From contig CAJNDS010002379.1 of the NCBI GenBank assembly GCA_905221605.1, positions 410,001 through 474,000 of the forward strand: 64,000 bases of DNA, given 5' to 3'. This stretch comes from Symbiodinium natans (lineage: Eukaryota > Sar > Dinophyceae > Suessiales > Symbiodiniaceae). Position numbers and translations under genes: made by a program. The number at the start of each line of letters is the position of its first letter. The stretch's first letter is position 1. Of this stretch, positions 25,101 through 32,099 are shown piece after piece. Below the pieces are notes generated by a model. That model was not told where the DNA came from. It saw only the letters and a list, made by a program, of their open reading frames with translations, and made no database searches.

Positions 25101-26056
25101 ACCATAGGCTCACCCGCTCCGCTAGCAAGAAGCAGAATAAGAAAAAGAATGCATGGCGGTCGCATATCTTTTACCTCTATGGGCTTCTGTCTGATACTGT
25201 GAGCTCCCAATGCTGCAGCGCCAAAGTAGGAGACTACTGTACAGGTCAAGCTACAGAGGTACCTAACTAGTGGTTTTGGGGTTTAGGGTCTAGGGTTTAG
25301 GGTTTAGGGTTCAAGGTTTAGGGGTTTATAGGGCTCAAGGCTTTGGGGTTTAGGGTTTAGCTTTTGGGGTTTTGGGGATTTGGGGATTTGGGGTTTGGGC
25401 TTTAGACATAGGGTTTGGGGTTTAGGGCTCAAGGTTTTGTGGTTTTCGGGGTTTAGGGTTTAGGGCTTCTGGGGCTTTTGGTGGTTTTGGGGCTCAGGGT
25501 TTGTGGCTTCGGGGGTCTGGGGGGTTTTTGGGGTTTGGGGTTTAGTGTTGCGGGTTACGGGTTTACTAATATTACTATTGTTATTCTTATTATTCTGATG
25601 ATTTTTTTCCAAATCTATTATTGTTTGTTTTTTCTTTTTTTTGGCGGGGGGGGGGGGGGGGGGGCTGGGGGTTTTGGGGATTTAGGGGTTTAGGGCCCCC
25701 AACCCTAAACCCGAAACCTCAAACCCTCATCCTGAACCCAACCCTAAACCCTAAACCCTAAACCCTGAAACCCTAAACCCTGAAACCCTAAACCCTGAAA
25801 CCCTAATCCTTGAAACCTAAACCCTAAGCCCCCAGGCCTGGACGTCGGCCAGCTGCTCCGTGACGTTGTCCTGAAAGAAGGGAACCCTAAACCCTAAACC
25901 CTAAACCCTAAACCCTAAATCCTAAACCCTAAACCCTACTGGGCGTCCTGAAACAAGGGCGCCAGCCACGGCAAGTCGCGCTCGAAGAGAATCCTCGAAA
26001 GCCGGCTGCGGAAGAACCTCGGCATCGGCTTCAGGGACCCAAAGAGCCCAATACCT
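19147..26056 (-). CDS. Unidentified protein gene with five in-phase exons and telomere-repeat introns
   Basis: Minus-strand exons 25,948-26,056, 25,838-25,870, 20,137-20,193, 19,758-19,802 and about 19,147-19,226 join in one frame, giving for example FERDLPWLAPLFQ|DNVTEQ at the first junction and CEGLLE|RHALRIVAG at the last. Introns are 77 bp (GA-AG), 5,644 bp (GC-AG), 334 bp (GA-AG) and 531 bp (GT-AG). Junction bases are duplicated (TTTCAGGAC; CCAGGCCTGG; GACC). The upstream end of the first exon is set by a CTAAG acceptor like those in the ankyrin gene. The product is helical-looking and hydrophobic in places; I do not recognise the family. The 5' part probably continues at 26,498-27,048 and the 3' end is not found. 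A second frame is also open through these GC-rich exons but reads less naturally. Confidence 0.5.
19360..19664. repeat. Tandem duplication of a ~130 bp CCCCAAA-rich block
   Basis: 19,360-19,493 and 19,535-19,664 share the same order of variant units (CCTCCAAACC..AAGCCCC, ACCCCATACCCT, CAAACACCAAACCCC, CCCACACCCC), separated by a clean CCCTAAA run. Both lie inside the 531 bp intron of the unidentified gene, so the intron grew by block duplication. Confidence 0.7.
20198..20380 (+). repeat. TTTAGGG array, about 26 units
   Basis: Near-perfect 7 bp repeats with a few GGGTTCA variants. It lies inside the 5.6 kb intron directly at its acceptor end. Confidence 0.95.
20766..20909 (-). repeat. 3' LTR (144 bp)
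   Basis: Identical by eye to 25,128-25,271. No difference over 144 bp suggests recent insertion or gene conversion. Confidence 0.85.
20957..25249 (-). CDS. Gag-RING-RNase H polyprotein of the copia-like element (1,430 aa)
   Basis: One uninterrupted frame. Order: hydrophobic signal-like stretch (~30-42), a cysteine-rich part, a membrane segment (~274-293), a copia-type Gag core (~364-540), a Lys/Gly-rich region, a CCHC zinc knuckle (CFRCGSETHLSKDC, ~744-757), a RING-H2-like domain (~1024-1072; CSLC...HxxHxxC...CPNC, third cysteine replaced by Arg), the thumb-side remnant of reverse transcriptase (AMRPIRHAELTGR...LLGAVAYALL) and RNase H with D1240, E1294 and D1343 in place. Protease, integrase and the reverse transcriptase palm are absent. 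A full copia polyprotein encodes all of them, so this is a deletion derivative or a non-autonomous family that kept Gag and RNase H. The signal, membrane segment and RING domain are unusual for copia elements. Confidence 0.75.
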   Translation of the reverse strand: MTCTVVSYFGAAALGAHSIRQKPIEVKDMRPPCILFLILLLASGAGEPMVGPAWERFQGRTKRLAARRGAVMVLQFRLWLSAHWETMWPGRSCTQAFRCGQHTRSTCPSPGFTTCTTSTTSPILQYSGVWEPIFSNSCLNPSCGSSGWDCLQDNCYSQDVLDACFPSTVVTRAYNGVFSESPQLDGSTPTCLHHAVSATAHFGSDVGRATGLERANAKTGLGRANATTGLERDVRQSGTTSTLVCLPVSGAAWESMVHGLRLMNHAGTSAWRLVWSLGPLGLLVLLVLMLPVCAADTGSDGPALQHARTHPAHTLRFHPNPHTLVGVVTLSATALALGALCHMMPTASVSRMPPVWDPSNQAQYPFRRWSHDVLVWSVATEGDPARKAALLCMSLRGSAQELVRTLPPAVLVQGGRVNGAAVLAERFSALGEEVRLSAVTELLTFDRQGAESVDNIINRFDVVRQRAHDQGQLVMSITGLTWLLLRAIGVSDHQLLTLLAPFNGVFPQTDAELAQLKTQLRRMGHILEHAPGNIAASLRPQRNATCQNFWAQAEVEATSSVWHAAEGEASNVWDAHPDASMAPGSGWGTEQPSATAWMAQEFEVSDGGTDTDTASSDGGTELPPCTPEGSYDDPAIGEHLFWAYQKAKSQWRRWSQKPTRTVRRHVRRFIRHKGLGKGYGSKSKGKGKSRPNPSAFLASLSDDEVQQVFKVAGKGKGKGGKRSTGKGKGRRTNPKGKDGMTMRCFRCGSETHLSKDCHLPRDPNHRQTSSAAPSFHVNTIPEGGPLSMVFMASPSDDSWSMPSEVPQPQPDPWAEYLRGMGAFSRQAQPSAADPPSGVDRGEGSSSSGLGAGVNVGADPAEAQPPMPGPPFPLPLFTGPASTVPLYVAQPPPSLPPWATMSEFSFVQQPLAFVNPEQEPMIPVRDGLPSVQSTLEPINAQLVSSLHSATAATTLRWLNKPPDQTAPTTEVTSQLHEVHHASIEAFAHAQRTMQERRTQAKRTQKALHLPRADDLQAYDEQDTMCSLCQEEFGAGESVVRLVRRHLFHTHCWTSYLVHEEARMQCPNCHGSTRIIARFNYVSHSVSGTPQPPASPGGSSNASRGGQGAQEYPLTPPGRAPNPDVQTPSPFRDAPGATGPEADEYILAMRPIRHAELTGRPSTEPCSAEVHQLYQSLLGAVAYALLSQAWAAVFVIALQRRTSNPLNIHVRRLNLLLAAMQRKLHKVVFPAMTCQRRLVAFSDASFDKEGDSKGYGMRGSVFLRWGVNAQGKEVCHLLEAQSQSLKLVTRSTFSSETLAAVGTVDQLVPMLFAFQEVLKGPLSSQQARTLREKGGFEMASELIIDAMNLFWALSATSPRMPAERTLFVHINWLRDLLQSDMPRVLKWMDTRGLLADGMTKGKIDRGPLVDAMSGKHTLHPDTKIYRPLKPQP
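25128..25271 (-). repeat. 5' LTR (144 bp), contains the start codon of the polyprotein
   Basis: Same sequence as the 3' LTR. The polyprotein ATG at 25,249 lies within it, so the first 41 codons are encoded by LTR sequence. Confidence 0.85.
25277..25837. repeat. Degenerate TTTAGGG/CCCTAAA intron sequence
   Basis: TTTAGGG and TTTGGGG variants on the left, a short AT-rich island (25,560-25,640), a 20 bp poly-G run at 25,645-25,664 and CCCTAAA/CCCTGAA units on the right. It is the donor-side part of the 5.6 kb intron. Confidence 0.7.
25871..25947 (-). other. 77 bp intron made almost wholly of TTTAGGG repeats
   Basis: Read on the minus strand it starts GACGCCCAGTAGGG, runs through about seven TTTAGGG-type units and ends TTCCCTTCTTTCAG. 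The exon before it ends CCCTTGTTTCAG|GAC and the intron ends CCCTTCTTTCAG|GAC, a 15-base match with one difference. Removing it joins two coding blocks in frame. GA-AG boundaries; GC and GA donors are known in dinoflagellates. Confidence 0.6.
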
Positions 26057-26136
26057 CTTAGTGAAGGAATATTTCCTGAAATTACATAGAGATCCTTAAT
26101 GATATGATTTAAGGTATATTCCCTAATTAAGGGGTT

Positions 26137-26340
26137 TTGGGGGGGGGGGGGGGGGGGGCAGGGTTTAGGATTTCGGGCTTGGGGGTCTCAGGTAGGTAGG
26201 TTTAGGGTTTTAGGGTTTTAGGGTTTTAGGGTTTTAGGGTTTTAGGGTTTTAGGGTTTTGGGGTTTTGGGGTTTTGGGGTTTTGGGGTTTTGGGGTTTTT
26301 GGGTTTTAGGGTTTTAGGGTTTTAGGGTTTTAGGGTTTAG
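26137..26340 (+). repeat. 8-mer array switching TTTTAGGG to TTTTGGGG and back
   Basis: After a ~22 bp poly-G run (26,137-26,158), 26,200-26,255 is TTTTAGGG, 26,256-26,298 TTTTGGGG, 26,300-26,335 TTTTAGGG again. TTTTAGGG is the Chlamydomonas telomere unit and TTTTGGGG that of Euplotes/Oxytricha, whereas the rest of the window uses TTTAGGG. The homogeneous blocks point to local tandem amplification. Confidence 0.9.
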
Positions 26341-26497
26341 GGTTTTTAGTGTGTAGGGTTATAGGATTAGCGAGTTGCGTCGACACCCATTCCCTAACCC
26401 TGCCTTGAGATTCACCAGGCCTTTTCGGTCAAAGAAAGAGACTTGCAAGTGGCCGAACTACTACAGCCTAAACCCGAAACCCTAAACCCTGTGGACC

Positions 26498-27048
26498 CTA
26501 GCGTGATCTGAGGGGCAGGAAGTCCTCTTTCGGTGTGCACAGCAATCGGTCGTTGGGCGTGCCTCGCGTCAGGAATGATACGGGTTCCAGGGCGTCTTCA
26601 GAGATTGTAATGCTGGTTGTAGAGCTTCTGGCTTCCCAACCCTAAACCCTCAACCCTGAACCCTAAGCCCTGAAACCTATCAATAGGGGATTGGATTAGG
26701 GGGACCCTTGGGGGTATAGACCCTCTGAATAAGGTCCCTGTTTAAGAGAGCCAGAAGAGGGTTCAGAAGGGGTACCCTGTCAAGGGTCCCCCTTATCCTA
26801 CATAGGAATCAACACATCCTAGACTAGATCCCAAACACGGAACACGCACAAGCCAAAAGAGCGGTTGCCATGTGGGCACTGCGTTGCAAATCCAGTCCGG
26901 AACATGGCGTATCCTGCAGGCAGTGTTGGAAGTTGCCGTTCTGGTCAGGCTCAGAAGTACCTGAGTAGGCCGTTCTTGATGGAAAAGACATGCATTGCGC
27001 TCCGATGCACGCAACTAGAACGAATATCCAAAAACTTCGTCGAACCAT
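26498..27048 (-). CDS. Probable 5' exons of the unidentified gene, with a signal peptide
   Basis: 26,824-27,048 opens with MVRRSFWIFVLVACIGAQ, a textbook signal peptide (basic start, hydrophobic core), followed by Ser/Thr-rich text; in algae with complex plastids this bipartite form can mean plastid targeting. 26,498-26,638 reads TSITISEDALEPVSFLTRGT then PNDRLLCTPKEDFLPLRS and a stop, so it would need a splice just before the stop. Both are on the same strand and directly upstream of the exon at 25,948-26,056. I could not fix the splice points, so the linkage is inference. Confidence 0.35.
26693..26798. mobile_element. Foldback element with GGATWAGGGGGACCCTT arms
   Basis: Left arm 26,693-26,709 and right arm 26,782-26,798 pair at 16 of 17 bases. 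It sits between two candidate exons and may be (part of) an intron. Elements with similar GGGACC arms lie near 29,516-29,660, 30,965-31,146 and 44,807-45,018. Confidence 0.6.
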
Positions 27049-28559
27049 AGGCCCTAAACCCTAAACCCTAAACCCTAAACCCTAAACGCCGACGGGAAAG
27101 AGCGCAATGAGCCCGAACCCTCCGAAACCCTGAGCCCACAGCAGAAGGGGTTTAGGGTTTAGGGTTTAGGGTTTAGGGTTTAGGGGGGCAACGACTGGCC
27201 AGTGTGGCCCTGCTGCGAGAAGGCACAGCCCGGTGGAGTAGAAGCCACCATGGCCGCACCCACTCCCGTCCGTTCGCATGCCCTACACCCTAAACCCCTA
27301 AACCGGGAGGGCGCGGGAGGCTCCACTTTAGGGTTTAGGGCTTCGGGTTTAGGGTTTGGGGCTTAGGGTTCAGGGTTTAGGGTTTGGGGTTTCGGGTTTA
27401 GGGTTTTGGGTTAGGGTTTAGGGTTAGGGTTTAGGGTTTGGCGTGTAGGGATTGGTACGGAGAATATGGTGCCTGTAGACATCTCTCTCACAGCAGATTC
27501 CCCAAGTCGATTGAGGTTTGAGGGTTGAGTGCTGCGGGCTTAGGGTTTAATTAGGATTCATATGGTTTCCGCCTACTTGACCCCTAAGAAAGCTGCCGAA
27601 TGACAATAGCAAGCTGCTGTTGCACGGACACCAAAAAGCATCTGAACCATAAGCCCTTGAACCTAAAGCCAACTAAGACCTAACCCTAAACCCTAAACTC
27701 CTTGAACCTAAAACCAACGAAAACCTAACCTTAAACCCCAAAGCCTAAAACCCTCAACTCTTTCGGAGAGGGCTAAGGGCTGATGTCCTCTCAATCTGGG
27801 AGCTGCAGAGATGTTATGAGGTTTCTTACTTGTACGTTCAAGACGCAGGATCTGGGGACCAGGTTCTCAAGGAGAGGGTTTAGGGCTGGAGGGTTCTAGG
27901 GTTTAAGGGTTTAAGGGTTTAAGGGTTTAAGGGTTTTAAGGTTTAAGGGTTTAAGGGTTTAAGGGTTTAAGGGTTTTAGGGTTTCGGGTTTAGGGCAACT
28001 GGGGCACTTGGCGGGGATAGTTGGGGAGACTTGTGGGATGCTTGGGGATATGCAGGAACATTCAGCTCCCTTCTGGGCCTAAGGCCTATAAATCGGAGCC
28101 CCTAAACCGCTGAAGCCCTGAACTCCTAAACCAAACGTTAAACTTGCCCTAAACCCTAAACCCGAAACCCTACACCCTGAAGCCAACACTCTAAACCCTA
28201 AGCACCCCTACACTCTAAACCGTGGTCGTATTCTCTGCGCGCCTTGCTGCTCTGCTCTCTGGGTGATTTTAGGGACTTTAGGGTTTGGGGTTCAGGGCTT
28301 AGGGTACTCTAAACTCCTACACCTGCCAGAAGGCATTTGATCCGGCTTGTTTTTGGAGGCAAAAAGAGCCAGAAACAGGAACGAGTCAACTGCTCAGAGT
28401 TTGAGTCTTTTCGTGTCTTCCCTGAACGCTAAACCCTAAACCCTAAACCCTCAACCCTAAACCCTAAACAACCCTAATCCTTAATCCCTAAACCCCCAAA
28501 ACGCTTCGCCTGAGTGCGGGGCCACTGTCGCCATCTCTTTCCCGGACCCGTCGAAGGCG
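27049..28559. repeat. Interspersed arrays including a TTTAAGGG variant array
   Basis: CCCTAAA at 27,053-27,087, TTTAGGG at 27,149-27,185 and 27,330-27,440, then a homogeneous GGGTTTAA array at 27,897-27,985 (about 10 units). No convincing coding island. Confidence 0.65.
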
Positions 28560-28599
28560 ATGGCCTGCCAGCAAGAACAACAACACCCAAGCCCTATAT

Positions 28600-28815
28600 T
28601 ATATGGGGTTTCCGAAAGCAGGGGTGCCTTGTGGGGGTTCCTTTTCATAAAGGGAATCCTGCTATTTGGGGTCTACATTAGGGGTCCCCTTCTAAACCAC
28701 TCCAGGCCAAAGAGTACCCTAGGAATAACAAGGGTGCCCTTTTCTGTCATAACTTCTAAAGGAATCTCAAACCAAAACATGGAATCAAGGGCCTACTCTG
28801 GGTTCCTAGACCTCT
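28600..28815. mobile_element. Two adjoining inverted-repeat element copies
   Basis: 28,607-28,690 (GGGGTTTCCGAAAGCAGGGG...TTTGGGGTCTACATTAGGGG) resembles 35,994-36,090 and 45,115-45,185. 28,697-28,812 (AGTACCCTAGGAATAACAAG...AAGGGCCTACTCTGGGTTCC) belongs to the family at 12,331, 41,199 and the ankyrin introns. The plus-strand open frame here is therefore not taken as a gene. Confidence 0.5.
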
Positions 28816-29261
28816 CAAACCCCAAGCCCTGCACCCGTATACCAACCCCTTGAGCCCGACACCCCTACAAAACCCACATTAACCCGCCAATGATTGAAGC
28901 GAAAGCGATTAATCAAACCCTTAACCCTGAACCCCTAGGTCTCAGGGATCGTATGCAAACCCTAGAACCATCGTTGCAGGCTTCGGGTTATTTATTTTTT
29001 ATTTTTTTTTTTTGGGGGGGGGGGGGGTAAGGGAGCGAATTCGAGTTCGGCATGCAACTCGCGTTGCTCACGTCGGCTGTGCAGGACAGCACACCCCCAG
29101 GAAGCTGAGCGAGCGAGTGAGCCGTTGTGTGCGGTCGGTGAGTGAGTGAGTAGGTATACGACAGGGTTCCGGATTTAGGGTTTTTTTGGGGTTTTAGTGT
29201 TTATGGATTTATGGCTTAGCAGAGTAAATGCGGTACATGTGGCCCCACTTGTACTAACCCA

Positions 29262-29361
29262 AAGGATCCATGTACCTGTATAGTATATACTTGGGCCTTA
29301 AAGGGGTTCCTATATAGTAGCTTTAGGCCCAAGTATATACCATATAGGTACATGGATCCTT
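29262..29361. mobile_element. 100 bp foldback element, copy 1
   Basis: Left arm 29,262-29,298 and right arm 29,325-29,361 are inverted repeats matching at 35 of 37 bases (AAGGATCCATGTACCT...TATATACTTGGGCCT), with a 26 bp loop. Two more copies lie at 38,500 and 40,270. No coding capacity. Confidence 0.85.
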
Positions 29362-30104
29362 AGGGTAACCCATGAACTAAACCCCCCGTCGGTCAGGAAG
29401 GCAGAATGCTTCAACCCTGTCATCTCGAACCGCAGTACGCTTCAGGGGTTAGGGTTTAGGGTTTAGGGTTTAGGGTTTGGGGTTCTTCAGGGGTTAAAGG
29501 CTTCAAGGTCTACGGGTAGTTGCATGGTCCCTTAATCTGGGTTTAGACATGGGGACCCTGATATACCCCATATATACCCTACTAAACCTAAGGGTCCGTA
29601 TGTCAGAACCTTTTGAAGAAGTAGGTAAGGGACCATATTAAGGCACCATACTAAGGGAGCCATGCTACATAAGGTTTTTGGGGGCTGTTTTGAGCCTAAG
29701 GGTAACCCTAAACACTAAACCCTACAGGGTTTCAAGGTTAAGGGGTTTCAAGGCCTAAGGGTAACCCTAAACCCTAAACCCTAAACCCCATCCCTAAACT
29801 CTACACCCTAAACCATAAAACCCTAAACCTTAAACTCGAACCCTGAACCCTGAACCCTGAACCCTAAACCCTAAACCCTAAACCCTATCCCTGAACCCTA
29901 AACCATAAACCCTAAACCTTAAACTCTAACCCTAAACCCTAGCTCTGCCTCCCAGTCAACACTACGTCCTCTCTGGGACGTTGCAACTGGCTCGAACTTC
30001 CCTAAACCCTAAGCCCTAAGCCCTAAACCCTAAACCCTAAACCCTAACCCTAAACCCTAAACCCTAAACCCTAAACCCTAAACCCTAAACCCTTCTTCCT
30101 CCTC
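29362..30104. repeat. Foldback-like segment and telomere-type arrays
   Basis: 29,516-29,660 contains ATGGTCCCTTAAT...AAGGGACCATATTAAGG inverted ends with ATATACCCC sequence between. CCCTAAA arrays fill 29,766-29,940 and 30,001-30,092. No gene. Confidence 0.6.
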
Positions 30105-30410
30105 TTAGCTGTGGTTTTGGGCTCTTGTGCTGGAGGAACGCAAGGAGCATCGTGGCATGCCCAATCGAAGCTCCTCCAAACGCTGTGGCAGCGCATGCGA
30201 AGCGCCCGCATTGCAAAGTTGACCAGCCGCGTCTGCCACCTTGAACCCTAAACCCTAAACCCTAAACCCTAAACCCTAAACCCTAAACCCTAAACCCTGG
30301 CTTCGTCCCCTTGCCTGGATGGAGGTGAACTTCAAGAACCGGTCGGGGACCATGAGCTGCGTCTCCCCACGACCTGAGGCTTGCGGTTGGGGGGCTAGGA
30401 TGTCTTGTGC
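30105..30410 (-). CDS. 3' end of an unidentified gene, two exons split by a TTTAGGG intron
   Basis: Exon 30,315-30,410 (32 codons, ending FLKFTSIQ) joins in frame to exon 30,105-30,239 (45 codons beginning VADAAGQLCNAG and ending at TAA). The 75 bp GC-AG intron between them (30,240-30,314) is mostly eight TTTAGGG units. The upstream exon starts at a CCCAAG acceptor after another TTTAGGG array (30,415-30,485); further upstream 30,505-30,570 reads GHCKKGESCLFAWERR, which could be a CCCH-type finger. Another frame of the last exon is also open, so the splice choice matters. No family recognised. Confidence 0.4.
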
Positions 30411-32068
30411 CTTGGGTTTAGGGTTTAGGGTTTAGGGTTTAGGGTTTAGGGTTTAAGGTTTAGGGTTTAGGGTTTAGGGTTTAGGGGCCAACCTGGGATT
30501 CATCCTAAACCCTGCGCTCCCAAGCAAAGAACAGGCAACTTTCCCCTTTCTTGCAATGGCCGATAGGCTCCTAACCCTATAAACCCGAAACCCGAAACCC
30601 TAATCCCCAAACCAGTGGCTAATATTGGTGTGCCCTCAAGCCTAAACAAGTCCTCAACGGCTACAACCCTAACCCTAAATTCATGAAAAAACTATGCATA
30701 CCGTCACTCGGTTGGCTCTCTACACCCTCTGAAACACATTCCTCAATAAGGGCATCCTAAACCCGACAAAAACTATCTAGCTGACCTCAGTAAATATCCC
30801 TTAAACCCTAACACACGCAAAGCCCAACAAACCCTAAACCCTAAACCCTAAACCCTAAACCCAAAACAGTAAACCCTAAACCTTAAACCCTAGCCTAAAC
30901 CCTAAACCCTAAACCCCAAACCCTGAACCCTAAACCCCAAAGCCCTGACATCCTCAAGACCCCAAGCCTCTTAGGGTAGCGACATGGTCCCTGAATATGG
31001 TCCGTTGGGTTGAGGGTTTAGGGTTTAGAGTTTAGGGTTTAGGGTTTGGGGTACCCCTTACATACCCCTTATATACCTATACAAATATTACGGGCCCATA
31101 CATCAGAACCCTGTCAAGGAGGTTAGGGACCAGAATAAGGGCCTCCTAAACCCTAAACACTAGCCCTAAACCCTAAACCCTAAACCCCAAACCCTAAACC
31201 CTAGCCCTAAACCCTAAACCCAGAACCAAACCCTAAACCCAGAACCCTAACACAGCAGCCTGCCGGGCCCATAGTGCTCCGTCGCGGCCGGTCGCTCCGG
31301 TCACCTTCCAAAGGCACTCCGGTGACGGAGGGAAGGGCTCTACAAGCTATTCCATGGCGGGAAGATACGAAACTTGGTGCTCAAGCCCTAAAAACCCTAA
31401 ACCCTAAACCCTAAACAAGCCACTGGCTCAGCTAACAGCTTGGTTTGGTGCAGGAATCCGGGATCAGGGACTAAGGCTGAGGGATTGTGGGAGGAGGGTT
31501 TAGGGTTTAGGGTTTCGGGTTTAGGGTTTAGGGCTAGGGTTTAGGGTTTCGGGAGGAGACCTTGCCAGATGCCGGGGAGGATCTAGAAAGCTCAACCCCA
31601 AGGAGGGTTGTGGGGCTGGGGCCCACTCCCAACTGCTACATGGGCTCTCTCTCCCAGCTACAATACCCTAAAACCTAAATGCTAGACCATATACCCAAAA
31701 CCCTAAACCCTCAACCCGACCCTAAACCCCAAACCCTAGACCCAAAACCCCAAACCCTAAACCCAAACCCTAAACCCTAAACCCTAGCCCTAAACCCTAA
31801 CCCCAAACCCTAGACCCAAAACCCCACACCCTAAACCCTAAACCCTAGCTCAAAACCCTAAACCCCAAACCCTAAACCCTAAACCCTAGCCCTAAACCCT
31901 AAACCCCAACTGCGCCTCGCTGCCAGCCATCCGTCGTCATGGGGTGGACCGTGTGCTGCGAGAGCCGCCTTGCAAACTCCAAATTCCCTCAAAGGGGTCT
32001 CAGGCATTTAGGGGGCTTAGGGGTTTAGGGTTTAGGGCTAGGGTTTAGGGTTTAGGGTTTAGGGTTGT

Positions 32069-32099
<31 letters not shown>

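Larger units (their letters stand above)
20761..25276 (-). mobile_element. Copia-like LTR retroelement lacking reverse transcriptase core and integrase
   Basis: The element spans 20,766-25,271 (4,506 bp) with two 144 bp direct terminal repeats (20,766-20,909 and 25,128-25,271) that are identical by eye. GGTTT flanks it on both sides (20,761-20,765 and 25,272-25,276), a 5 bp target duplication as Ty1/copia integrases make; the restored target is a degenerate TTTAGGG stretch. The LTR ends are ACTAG...TTCT, not TG...CA. Just inside the upstream LTR the sequence TGCTAGCGGAG matches 9 of 11 bases of a primer site complementary to a typical initiator tRNA-Met (tRNA of this host not checked). The element sits in sense orientation with the host gene, within its second intron. 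Confidence 0.85.

Noticed and set aside
20766-25271. Canonical copia LTR ends and polypurine tract
   Set aside because: The repeats end ACTAG...TTCT and no clear purine run precedes the 3' LTR, so these standard signals cannot be claimed.
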